Both the position numbers and the translations under genes were made by a program. Of a stretch of 64,000 nt of DNA, positions 42,630 through 50,282 are shown piece after piece. The notes below the pieces were generated by a model, which saw only the letters and a program-made list of their open reading frames with translations, was not told the DNA's origin and made no database searches. This stretch comes from Microbacterium sp. oral taxon 186 str. F0373 (GTDB lineage: Bacteria; Actinomycetota; Actinomycetes; Actinomycetales; Microbacteriaceae). Location: the NCBI RefSeq assembly GCF_000411455.1, contig NZ_KE150457.1:1390023-1454022 (forward strand), in the 5' to 3' direction. Each line of letters opens with the position of its first letter. Within the stretch, counting starts at the first letter, position 1.

Positions 42630-43934
42630 TCAGGAAGAGGCTGCGGCGAGAGCCCGGTCCAGGTCGGCGATGAGGTCGGATGCCGTCTCGATGCCGATCG
42701 AGAGGCGGATGAGCCCATCGCCGATGCCCAGACGCTCGCGCTCTTCGGGAGGGAACGAGACGTGCGTCGTCGTCGCCGGATGCAGGGCCATCGAGCGGAC
42801 ATCGCCGATGTTGGTCATGCGGCTGATGAGGCGAAGGCTGTCGAAGAAGCGCTCCGCGGCGGCCCGTCCGCCCCGGACGGTGAAAGCGAACACCGATCCG
42901 GCGTGGCCGCCGAAACGCTCCCGCGAGATGCGGTGGAAGGGGCTCGAGGGCAGAGCCGCGAAGTCGACGCTCTCCACGGCGGGGTGCGTCGCCAGCCACG
43001 CGGCGACGATCTCGGCATTCTCGAGGTGCTTCGCCATGCGCAGCGACAGGGTTTCGATGCCCTGCTGCAGCAGGAACGAGTTGACCGGCGACAGAGCGGC
43101 GCCGAGGTCGTTGACGATGCCGAAGCGCAGGTAGGCCTCGAGTGCGCGCTCGCCGTGGCTGTCAACGAGCGCGGGGCGGCCCGGGGTGGCCGGCGCGGTC
43201 AGCCCCGGGTAGTCGCGGGACGAGCCGGCCCAGTCGAAGCGGCCGCCGTCGACGATCACACCCGACAGGGCGGCGCCGTGCCCGGTGAGGAACTTCGTCG
43301 AGGAGTGCACGACGACATCGGCGCCGTGCTCGAGTGGGCGGATGAGGTACGGGGTCGCGACGGTGTTGTCCACGATCAGTGGGATCGTGTGCCGCCGTGC
43401 GATGCGAGCGACCGCGGCGACGTCGACGAGGTCGTTCTTCGGGTTGGGGATCGTCTCGACGAAGATCGCCTTCGTCTGCGGCGTGATCCGCCGCTCCCAC
43501 TCGGCCTCGTCGGACGGGTCGCGGACATAGTCGGTCGACACGCCCAGCCGGGCGAAGGTGCGGTCGAACAGGATGCGCGTGCCGCTGTAGATGCTGGCGG
43601 TGGATACGAGGCGTTCGCCCGCGCCGGCAAGCCCGAGCAGCAACGCCGAGATCGCCGCTTGGCCGGAGCCCACGACGATCGCGCCCGTCCCGCCTTCGAG
43701 GGAGGCGATGCGGCGCTCGGCGACCTCGTGCGTCGGATTGAGGTTGCGCGAGTACAGCTGACCCGTCTCGGCTCCCGTGAAGCGGTCCTCGGCCTGGGCG
43801 AACGAGTCGAAGCGGTAGGCGGCCGTCAGGTAGATGGGGGTGATGCGCGCACCGTGGTTGCGCTCATCGACCTCGCCCGCGTGCACCTGTCGGGTGTCGA
43901 AACCGTAGTCGGCGCTCTCGGGCTGCGTGCTCAC
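42630..43934 (-). CDS. metY: O-acetylhomoserine aminocarboxypropyltransferase/cystathionine gamma-synthase family enzyme
   Basis: 434 residues, a pyridoxal-phosphate enzyme. DTRQVHAGE and ITPIYLTAAYRFDS open it, and YSRNLNPTHEVAERRIASLEGG is the tetramer/PLP-binding region. The Schiff-base lysine lies in VVHSSTKFLTGHG. The length and the SPVNSFLLQQGIETLSLRM segment are typical of MetY. It uses O-acetylhomoserine and sulfide to make homocysteine. GTG 43934 is six bases from TAATCT (43946 down to 43941), so it is probably leaderless. No SAM riboswitch is visible in the 220-base upstream region, which contains inverted repeat R1. Confidence 0.88.
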   Translation of the reverse strand: MSTQPESADYGFDTRQVHAGEVDERNHGARITPIYLTAAYRFDSFAQAEDRFTGAETGQLYSRNLNPTHEVAERRIASLEGGTGAIVVGSGQAAISALLLGLAGAGERLVSTASIYSGTRILFDRTFARLGVSTDYVRDPSDEAEWERRITPQTKAIFVETIPNPKNDLVDVAAVARIARRHTIPLIVDNTVATPYLIRPLEHGADVVVHSSTKFLTGHGAALSGVIVDGGRFDWAGSSRDYPGLTAPATPGRPALVDSHGERALEAYLRFGIVNDLGAALSPVNSFLLQQGIETLSLRMAKHLENAEIVAAWLATHPAVESVDFAALPSSPFHRISRERFGGHAGSVFAFTVRGGRAAAERFFDSLRLISRMTNIGDVRSMALHPATTTHVSFPPEERERLGIGDGLIRLSIGIETASDLIADLDRALAAASS

Positions 43935-44039
43935 CAGCACAGATTAGGGCGGCGCGGGCGATTGTGACGGATCGGCCGTAACACTTCGCGGCATCCCTGC
44001 GACGGCCGGCGTCGTCCGTCGGCGGAGGCGCCACGTGCA

Positions 44040-44100
44040 CGGATGCGGACAGCGACAACGGATTCGGAGCATACGCCGCGCAATCTCCGCTTCCGTTGAC
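44040..44100. repeat. Inverted repeat R1
   Basis: A 29-bp part (44040-44068) matches 45208-45236 at 25 of 29 positions. Its second half (TCTCCGCTTCCGTTGAC, 44084-44100) matches 45272-45288 with three differences. Within each copy the two parts form an imperfect palindrome around a CAACGGATNCGGA core. It lies between metY and the dehydrogenase gene at 44162. Confidence 0.55.
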
Positions 44101-44161
44101 CGCATCCGCATCCGCATCCGCGCGACACCGGCGCGCGGCCCGGCGCCGCTAGCGTGGAACC

Positions 44162-45139
44162 ATGAGCGACAAAGCACGCTGGGCGGTCCTGGGCGCCGGC
44201 GTCATCACGGGCGACTTCCTTGCGGCGCTGCCGCACGCCGAACACGGAGTTCTGCACGCGGTGGGTGCGCGAGACGGCATCCGGGCGCGTGAGTTCGCCG
44301 ACCGCCACGGTGCGTCGGTCGCCGGCACGTACGACGAGGTGCTCGCGCGCGACGACGTGGATGCCGTGTACATCGGCACCGTCCACACGACCCACGCCGA
44401 GCTCGCCCACGCCGCGCTCGATGCGGGCAAGGCGGTGCTGTGCGAGAAGCCGCTGGGCATCTCGGTCGCCGAGACGGAGGCCGTGCTCGCCCATGCTGCG
44501 CGCGTCGGGCTTCCCGTCGTCGAGGCGTTCAAGTACCGCTTCGGTCCGTTCGCGGAGCGTCTTCGCCAGCTCATCTCGTCGGGCGCGATCGGCGAGCTGC
44601 GGTCGGTGGAGTCGACGCTCGGCTTCACCGCCGACGCGCACGATGGGCGTCTGTTCGACCCGGCGACGGCCGGCGGCGCGATGCTCGACGTCGGGTGCTA
44701 CCCGGCATCCCTCGCCGTGGGGCTGGCCGCATGGGCGGGCATCGACCGCCCGCCCGTGATCGTGGATGCCGACGGCGTCGTCGGCGCTGTTGATGAGCAG
44801 GCCCGGGCCACCGTCGCGTTCGGCGGGTTCGAGGCGCGCATCGCCACCGCGATCACCGCGGACCTTCCCCGCCGTGCGGTGGTGCACGGAACGGAGGGTG
44901 TGCTCGAGATCGAGAACGTCTGGGGCAGTCGCGTGGTCTCGACCGCCGACGCCGTGCTGCGCCGCCCCGACGGCACCGTCGAGCGGATCCACACGCAGAC
45001 GTCCAGTCCCATGGCCGTCGAGGCCGATGCGACGATCCTGGCGCTGCGGGACGGCCGCACCGAGGCCCCCGAGATGCTGTGGGCGCAGACGCGCACCACG
45101 GCGCGCCTGCTCGAGGACTGGCGAGCCGCGATCGGCTGA
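44162..45139 (+). CDS. Gfo/Idh/MocA family oxidoreductase (second in window)
   Basis: 325 residues. WAVLGAGVITGDFLAALPHAE is the NAD(P)-binding Rossmann start, and CEKPLGIS holds the conserved lysine of the EKP motif. AGGAMLDVGCYPASLAVGL carries the typical Asp and, in place of the usual His, Tyr/Pro. The C-terminal domain is intact. The preceding TAGCGT (44150-44155) is six bases from the ATG. It probably oxidises a sugar or inositol derivative; substrate unknown. It is not adjacent to an isomerase, unlike the copy at 27923, and is flanked by two related inverted repeats. Confidence 0.88.
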   Translation: MSDKARWAVLGAGVITGDFLAALPHAEHGVLHAVGARDGIRAREFADRHGASVAGTYDEVLARDDVDAVYIGTVHTTHAELAHAALDAGKAVLCEKPLGISVAETEAVLAHAARVGLPVVEAFKYRFGPFAERLRQLISSGAIGELRSVESTLGFTADAHDGRLFDPATAGGAMLDVGCYPASLAVGLAAWAGIDRPPVIVDADGVVGAVDEQARATVAFGGFEARIATAITADLPRRAVVHGTEGVLEIENVWGSRVVSTADAVLRRPDGTVERIHTQTSSPMAVEADATILALRDGRTEAPEMLWAQTRTTARLLEDWRAAIG

Positions 45140-45207
45140 GCCAGCACCCGGCACTCGGCTCCCGGCATCCGGCACTGCGCCGGCGCTGGCGTCGGCGTCG
45201 GCGCACG

Positions 45208-45288
45208 CGAATGCGGAAACCGTCAACGGATTCGGATGCGGGGGCATTCTCCTTTCCGCATCTGTTGCCCGTCTCCGCATCCGTTGTC
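45208..45288. repeat. Inverted repeat R2
   Basis: The counterpart of R1, downstream of the dehydrogenase. GCGGAAACCGTCAACGGATT and TCTCCGCATCCGTTGTC share the CAACGGAT core in opposite orientation. A second GCATCTGTTGCCCG lies between. It is intergenic, and it ends 27 bases before the convergent DUF1992 stop. Confidence 0.55.
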
Positions 45289-45315
45289 ATCCGGCGCGGG
45301 CCCGGCCGGGCGGGC

Positions 45316-45897
45316 TCAGCGCCTGCGGAACAGACCGCGCCGGCGTCGAGGCTCGGGCTCCGACGGCGGGATGGATGCCGCCGCGGTGCGCTGCCGCCGA
45401 CGCTCGTGCCACGCGGCGACCTCGGCGTCGACGTCGCGGGTGGCCGTCACGACGGGCGGACCGCCCTGGAGCTGGCGGCGAGCCTCGATCACGCGGCGGT
45501 TGAAGTCCTCGACGTGGGCGCGCACGTCGGCGTCGCGCGTCAGGGCGTCGAGGGTCTGCGTGAACTCGGCATCCTCGGTGCGCAGCATCAGCGCGGCGGG
45601 TCCGAGGCCGGTGAGACGCTCGTTCTGGATCTTGCGGCGGATCCACCAGTCGGGGTCGTGGTGATCGCCGAGGCCTTCCAGCGGTTTGCCGGCGCCGGGC
45701 AGGTCGTCGAAGTCTCCGCGGCGGATCGCCTGCTGGATGGCCGTCTCGACGTACATGGCGCGTTCGTGGGCGGTGGGCGTGCCCCGCGCGGTCGGAGGCG
45801 CATCGTCGGCGCCATTTGCGGCGGTGCTGTCCCCGGATGCGCGTGCCTCCCGCGCGATCCGGTAGCGCGCCGCCTCCAGGCGCGGGTCCTCGCTCAT
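45316..45897 (-). CDS. DUF1992 (DnaJ-homologue-subfamily-C-member-28-like) protein
   Basis: 193 residues. The DUF1992 core is YVETAIQQAIRRGDFDDLPGAGKPLEGLGDHHDPDWWIRRKI, near residues 49-90, with the hallmark LPGxGKPL. Asp/Arg-rich helices and a basic C-terminus (EPEPRRRRGLFRRR) follow. The function is unknown; homologues are present in many actinobacteria and in eukaryotic DNAJC28. ATG 45897 is six bases from TAGCCT (45909 down to 45904). It lies 25 bases after the alarmone synthetase gene on the same strand. Confidence 0.88.
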   Translation of the reverse strand: MSEDPRLEAARYRIAREARASGDSTAANGADDAPPTARGTPTAHERAMYVETAIQQAIRRGDFDDLPGAGKPLEGLGDHHDPDWWIRRKIQNERLTGLGPAALMLRTEDAEFTQTLDALTRDADVRAHVEDFNRRVIEARRQLQGGPPVVTATRDVDAEVAAWHERRRQRTAAASIPPSEPEPRRRRGLFRRR

Positions 45898-45922
45898 GCG
45901 TCCAGGCTATGCGGCAGAGAAC

Positions 45923-46624
45923 TCAGACGGCCTGGATCGTCGCAGACGCCGGCCCGTGCAGCTGACCGTGCAGGCGTTCCATGCGGGCGTCCAGAAGGGA
46001 TGCCGAGTCTGCCGCCTCCTTGAGCTCGGCGAGCAGACCGTCGGGAACCGCGCCGGCGTACTTGTAGTAGATCTTGTGCTCGAGGCTCGCCCAGAAGTCC
46101 ATCGCGATCGTCCGGAACTGCACCTCGACGGCCACATCGACCCGGCCCGACGAGAGGAAGACGGGAACCTCGACGATCACGTGCAGACTCTTGTAGCCGT
46201 TGGCCTTGGGGTGGGCGATGTAGTCCTTCACCTCCCGCACGGTGATGTCGTCCTGCTGCGTGAGCAGGTCGAACAGGCGGTAGGCGTCCTTCGTGAAGCT
46301 CGTCGTCACCCGGATGCCGGCGATGTCGGTGATGGCCGCGCGGATCGCGTCGAAGCTGGGATCGACACCCTTGCGCGTGATTTTGTCGACGAGGCTGTCG
46401 GCCGACTTCACCCGACTGGAGACGTGCTCGATCGGGTTGTAGTCGTGCATCAGCAGGAACTCGTCGCGGAGGATGCCGAGCTTGGTCTCGACCTCCCGCA
46501 GGCCGAACTGGTACTCGAGCAGGAAACGCTGGAACTCGTCGCGCATCATCCGCAGCTGCTCGGCCGAGAACGTCGTCACTCCCTCGTCGGTCGAGATGGA
46601 CAGGGGCTGCGAAATCGCTTCCAT
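45923..46624 (-). CDS. Small alarmone synthetase (RelA/SpoT synthetase domain, RelQ-like)
   Basis: A 233-residue stand-alone (p)ppGpp synthetase with no hydrolase domain. The catalytic domain contains YNPIEHVSSRVKSADSLVDKITRKG (substrate-binding Arg/Lys and Ser), DIAGIRVTTSF, VKDYIAHPKANGYKSLHVIVE and VEVQFRTIAMDFWASLEHKIYYK, all typical of RelA/SpoT synthetases. C-terminal helices (LKEAADSASLLDARMERLH) could allow a RelQ-like tetramer. It makes the stress alarmone from ATP plus GDP or GTP. ATG 46624 is seven bases from TACGGT (46637 down to 46632). A longer frame to 46720 is rejected. Confidence 0.9.
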   Translation of the reverse strand: MEAISQPLSISTDEGVTTFSAEQLRMMRDEFQRFLLEYQFGLREVETKLGILRDEFLLMHDYNPIEHVSSRVKSADSLVDKITRKGVDPSFDAIRAAITDIAGIRVTTSFTKDAYRLFDLLTQQDDITVREVKDYIAHPKANGYKSLHVIVEVPVFLSSGRVDVAVEVQFRTIAMDFWASLEHKIYYKYAGAVPDGLLAELKEAADSASLLDARMERLHGQLHGPASATIQAV

Positions 46625-46706
46625 GGTCTCGACCGTAGCCAGCCCTCCTCGGCGCCGGCTGTGCGAACCGGGGGAGTCGGCCCGAGCGGCGAGGGAGAAT
46701 GAGGGG

Positions 46707-47789
46707 ATGTCGTCGTCCACCCCGTCGCCCCGCTTCGGCGCCCGCGTGCGCGCGGAGGCGGCCCACGTCGCGCGGAGCCTCGCGACCTTCGGGCCCGCGC
46801 GCGGCCGGCGCTGGCCGCTGGCCTTGCAGGCGGGGCTCGCGATGACCGTGCCGATCGTGGCGCTCGCGGCATCCGGGTATCCGCACCTCGCCCTGTTGTC
46901 GGCGACCGGGGCTTTCGCCGTGATCTACGGCGGCTGGCTGCGCCCGCGCGAGCGTGCCCGCGTCGCGCCGCTGGTGGCGCTGGCGCTGTGGGTGTGCGCC
47001 GCGGCGGGAACCCTCGCGGCCGGGGGCGGCGTGCCGTTCATGCTCGGCGGGGTGCTGGTCACGGCGATCGTCGCATCGGCGCTGGCGGGTGCGGTCTCGC
47101 TCGGGCCGCCCGGACCGGTGTTCTTCGTGCTCGTGTTCGGTTTGTCGGCCCAGATCACCTCGCCCCACGGGGGTGTGCGCGTCGTCGATCCGGCGATCTA
47201 CCTGGCCATCGTCGCCGCCTCGGGGGCTTTCGCCTGCTTGGTCGTCGCGGCGCCGCTGCTGTTGCCGCGGTACCGCCGGGAGCAGCCGCGTTCGCTGGGG
47301 ACGCTCTTTCCTCTGCGATGGTCGGCGCTCGCCCAGACGCTGACGCTCCGCGCTGCGATCGTCGCCGTCGCGGGGGTGGCCGCGGCCGCAGTCGTGGACC
47401 CCGCTCGTTCGTACTGGATCGTGTGTGCGGGACTGGCCGTGGTCGGGCTGCCGGTGGGGCGGCGGGATGCGACGACGCGTGGCATCCACCGCACCGTCGG
47501 CACCGTGGTCGGCGGCGGGCTCTATCTCGCGCTGGCGTTCGTGCCGCTGCCCATCTGGGCGCTCGGACTGCTGCTGGGCGCGCTGCAGTTCGCCATCGAG
47601 ATGGTGGTGGTGCGCCACTACGCGCTCGCGCTGGTGTTCATCACGCCGCTCGTGCTGCTGCTCATCGGCGCGGCGACGGGCGCGGCCGAGACGCTGCCGC
47701 TCGCTCTGGAACGGATCGTCGACACCGTGGTCGGGGCGGCGGTGGGGACGGCCGCGGCGCTCGCGGTGCGGCTTCGCGCAGGGGACTGA
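46707..47789 (+). CDS. FUSC family (aromatic-acid-exporter-like) membrane protein
   Basis: 360 residues with ten or so membrane helices in two repeats of about five. HLALLSATGAFAVIYGGWLRPR and RSYWIVCAGLAVVGLPVGRRDATTRGIHRTVGTVVGGGLYL fit the FUSC-like/PF13515 pattern, in which the first repeat and the second repeat have a conserved R-T/H-R-x-x-G-T. Such proteins are predicted efflux components for aromatic acids, or have an unknown envelope role. The start, ATG 46707, has GAGAAT six bases upstream. Divergent from the alarmone synthetase gene with 82 bases between. Confidence 0.8.
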   Translation: MSSSTPSPRFGARVRAEAAHVARSLATFGPARGRRWPLALQAGLAMTVPIVALAASGYPHLALLSATGAFAVIYGGWLRPRERARVAPLVALALWVCAAAGTLAAGGGVPFMLGGVLVTAIVASALAGAVSLGPPGPVFFVLVFGLSAQITSPHGGVRVVDPAIYLAIVAASGAFACLVVAAPLLLPRYRREQPRSLGTLFPLRWSALAQTLTLRAAIVAVAGVAAAAVVDPARSYWIVCAGLAVVGLPVGRRDATTRGIHRTVGTVVGGGLYLALAFVPLPIWALGLLLGALQFAIEMVVVRHYALALVFITPLVLLLIGAATGAAETLPLALERIVDTVVGAAVGTAAALAVRLRAGD

Positions 47790-47836
47790 CGGCTGGCGGC
47801 CGCCAGCCGCACGCCCTGCGCGGGCCGATTTTCCGC

Positions 47837-47866
47837 GTATGCATATACTGAGAAATTACATACTGG
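47837..47866 (+). promoter_or_regulatory. AT-rich promoter/operator of the PadR gene
   Basis: GTATGCATATAC (47837-47848) is near-palindromic, and ATACTG occurs twice 15 bp apart (47845-47850 and 47860-47865). The stretch is far more AT-rich than its surroundings. PadR repressors often bind ATGT-ACAT-like palindromes, so autoregulation is likely. A GGGGGAG ribosome-binding site follows at 47873-47879. Confidence 0.55.
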
Positions 47867-47884
47867 AAGGTCGGGGGAGCACAG

Positions 47885-48481
47885 ATGTCGGTGCGTCACA
47901 ACCTGCTGGCGATCCTCGATCAAGCGCCGTGCTACGGGTATCAGCTGCGCGCCGAGTTCACGCGACGCACCGGGGCGAGCTCGCTGAACGTCGGCCAGAT
48001 CTACAACACCCTGGAGCGCCTGGAGCGCGACGGGCTCGTCTCCAAAGACGACGTCGACGCCCAGGGCCACGTGTACTGGCGCATCACGGACGACGGGTCG
48101 GCGGCCGTGCGCGAATGGTTCGACACTCCTGTCGAGCGGGGGGAAGCAGCCCGCGACGAACTGGCGGTGAAGGTCGCTCTCGCAGCGACCTTGCCCGGAG
48201 TCGATGTGCTGTACCTGGTGCGCGCGCAGCGTGCGGCATCTCAGGGGCGGCTCGACGAACTGACGGCGCGCTACGCCGGCGTGGATGTCGACGATCCGGC
48301 ATCCGTGGTCGGAGCGCTGCCGCTGTCGGCGTCGCTGTTCACCGCCGAGTCGGAGGTGCGCTGGCTCGCACACGTCGAAGAGCGGCTGTCCAGCCCGTCG
48401 ATCGCCTCGCTTGCGCAGGGGCTTTCGTCCGAGCGGCCCAAGCGGGGACGGCCGGCGCGGAGCGCCGCCGCGACTCCGTGA
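47885..48481 (+). CDS. PadR family transcriptional regulator
   Basis: 198 residues. The winged-helix starts immediately (SVRHNLLAILDQAPCYGYQLRAEFTRRTG) with VGQIYNTLERLERDGLVSKDD, the PadR signature. A C-terminal helical dimerisation domain of the Vir-type (LAVKVALAATLPGVDVLYLVRAQR) follows. It is 88 bases upstream of an ABC-2 exporter operon that it probably controls. The Lys/Arg-rich tail (SERPKRGRPARSAA) is not part of the family core and could add DNA contact. Confidence 0.92.
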   Translation: MSVRHNLLAILDQAPCYGYQLRAEFTRRTGASSLNVGQIYNTLERLERDGLVSKDDVDAQGHVYWRITDDGSAAVREWFDTPVERGEAARDELAVKVALAATLPGVDVLYLVRAQRAASQGRLDELTARYAGVDVDDPASVVGALPLSASLFTAESEVRWLAHVEERLSSPSIASLAQGLSSERPKRGRPARSAAATP

Positions 48482-48568
48482 GAGGCGCACCGAGACGTGA
48501 CACGTGTCATGTTCCGCTCGTGACAGCGCCCTCCTGACGTTCCGGGCGTGCGCGATCAGAGTGGATGT

Positions 48569-49501
48569 GTGACCACCGCACGCGCCGCCACCCTCGCATC
48601 CGTCGTCCTCCGCCTCGACGACCTGGAGCGCTCCTTCGGTCTGGGCGAGCGCACCGTGCGCGCGGTCGACGGCATCGACCTCACCGTTCACCGGGGCGAG
48701 ATCGTGGCCCTGCTGGGACCCAACGGCGCCGGCAGGACCACGACCCTCGACATGCTGCTCGGGCTGGTCGAGCCCACCGCGGGCACGGTGCGGGTGCTCG
48801 GGCAGCGGGCGGCGGATGCCGCGGCATCCGGTCGCATCGCCGCCGTCCTGCAGACCGGAGGGCTGCTCGGCGACATCACGGTGCGCGAGAGCGTCGAGGT
48901 GATCGCCTCGCTGCACGGGCGTGCGGCCCTGCAACGAGTGCCGGAAGTGATGCGGCAGACGGCGCTGGAGCCACTCGCTCGGCGTCGGGTGTCGAAGTGC
49001 TCGGGCGGGGAGCAGCAGCGGGTGCGCTTCGCGCTGGCGCTCGTGGCCGATCCCGAGATCCTCGTGCTCGACGAGCCGACCGCGGGCATGGACGTGACGG
49101 CGCGCCAGCGGTTCTGGGACGTGATGCGAGCGCAGGCGGATGCCGGGCGCACGATCGTCTTCGCCACCCACTACCTCGAAGAGGCGGAGCACTTCGCGCA
49201 ACGCACCGTCGTGATGCACCGCGGGCGGATCGTCGCGGACGCTCCGACGGCGCAGCTGCGGGCGAGCCTCGGCGCCCGCACGGTGGCCGCGGCCCTTCCC
49301 GCCGACGGCGCCGCGGCGCTGGTCGGCGTTCTCGCTGCGACGAACGGTGTCACCGACCTGCGCGAGGAGGGCGGGCGCGTTCACCTGCGCGCCGTCGACG
49401 CCGACGCCGCGGCGTTCGCCCTGCTGCGTGCCGGCGCCCACGACCTCGAGGTCACGGCTCCCACACTCGAGACTGCCTTCACGGCGCTGACGGAGGACTG
49501 A
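48569..49501 (+). CDS. ABC transporter ATP-binding protein with Arg in the Walker A motif
   Basis: 310 residues, an ABC-2-type exporter ATPase (DrrA/YadG-like). Walker A reads GPNGAGRTT with Arg56 (AGG) where Lys is expected. The Q-loop region is VLQTGGLLGD; the signature is CSGGE (144-148); Walker B is VLDEPTAGMD (Asp168, Glu169); and the H-loop is FATHYLEEAE. The C-terminal domain (about 215-310) is the usual DUF4162-like portion. Apart from the Walker A change, the domain is intact, so function may be reduced. GTG 48569 has CAGAGT six bases upstream. It lies in an operon with a permease and a two-component pair. Confidence 0.88.
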   Translation: MTTARAATLASVVLRLDDLERSFGLGERTVRAVDGIDLTVHRGEIVALLGPNGAGRTTTLDMLLGLVEPTAGTVRVLGQRAADAAASGRIAAVLQTGGLLGDITVRESVEVIASLHGRAALQRVPEVMRQTALEPLARRRVSKCSGGEQQRVRFALALVADPEILVLDEPTAGMDVTARQRFWDVMRAQADAGRTIVFATHYLEEAEHFAQRTVVMHRGRIVADAPTAQLRASLGARTVAAALPADGAAALVGVLAATNGVTDLREEGGRVHLRAVDADAAAFALLRAGAHDLEVTAPTLETAFTALTED

Positions 49502-49504
49502 CCC

Positions 49505-50272
49505 ATGGCTCACGCGTTCACGATCTCGCCCACGATGCTGCGCGTGGAGGCGCTGCGTCAGGTGCGAAACCCGTACACGCTCGCGTTCACTCTCGCGATG
49601 CCGGTGGGGATGTACCTGCTGTTCGGTGCGGGCGCCGCCTATGGCGGGATGTCGGCCGGACACGGCAACGTCCGCTTCTACGTCATGGTGTCGATGGCGG
49701 CCTACGGTGCGGCGGTGGCGATGACCTCGGCGACGTCGACGGCGGCTGTCGAGGCGGCGCAGGGATGGGGACGCCAGCTGGCCATGACGCCGCTGCGCAC
49801 CGCCGGGTACGCGGCGACGAAGCTGATCACCGCGCTGGCGGCGGCGACGCTCGCGGTGGCGCTCGTCTTCGTGGTCGGCGCCGCCACGGGAGCGGAGGCG
49901 TCGGACGGATGGCGCTGGGCCGCCTCCGCGGTTCTCGTTCTCGGCGGTGCGCTGCTGTTCGGGCTCTACGGGCTGGGGATGGGGCTCGTGTTCCGCTCGG
50001 ACGGCGCGGCGACGCTCGCCTCGATCTCGCTGACCTTCTTCGGATTCTTCGGAAACGTCTTCATGCCGTTGGACGGCACGATGCTCGACATCGCCCGGTT
50101 CACACCGATGTACGGTGTGGTGGCGCTCGCGCGCTGGCCGCTCACCGACGGTGTCCTCACCACCGGTCAGACCGATCAGCCGTGGGGCATCGCCCTCAAC
50201 ATCGTCGTGTGGCTGGTCGTGTTCGCCGCGCTGGTCGGAGTCGGCGTGAAGCGCTCTCGCGCCCGTCGGTAG
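49505..50272 (+). CDS. ABC-2 type exporter permease
   Basis: 255 residues with six membrane helices. TMLRVEALRQVRNPYTLAFTLAMPVGMYLLFG is the typical ABC-2 N-terminus, and LFFGFFGNVFMPLDGTMLDIARFTPMYGVVALAR is the conserved late segment. It pairs with the ATPase encoded three bases upstream to move an unknown lipid, peptide or drug across the membrane. The histidine kinase follows after ten bases, a layout like DesK/DesR-linked exporters of Bacillus (yvfRSTU). I infer regulation of the exporter by the two-component pair. Confidence 0.9.
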   Translation: MAHAFTISPTMLRVEALRQVRNPYTLAFTLAMPVGMYLLFGAGAAYGGMSAGHGNVRFYVMVSMAAYGAAVAMTSATSTAAVEAAQGWGRQLAMTPLRTAGYAATKLITALAAATLAVALVFVVGAATGAEASDGWRWAASAVLVLGGALLFGLYGLGMGLVFRSDGAATLASISLTFFGFFGNVFMPLDGTMLDIARFTPMYGVVALARWPLTDGVLTTGQTDQPWGIALNIVVWLVVFAALVGVGVKRSRARR

Positions 50273-50282
50273 GGTCGAGAGC

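Noticed and set aside
44101..44122. Short CGCATC repeat run suspected as a CRISPR or VNTR
   Set aside because: Only three or four 6-base units and no spacers; part of inverted repeat R1. No CRISPR array is seen anywhere in the window.
43941..44161. Possible SAM riboswitch upstream of metY
   Set aside because: No conserved SAM-I/SAM-II/SAM-IV core was recognised, and the TAATCT box six bases from the GTG leaves no leader.
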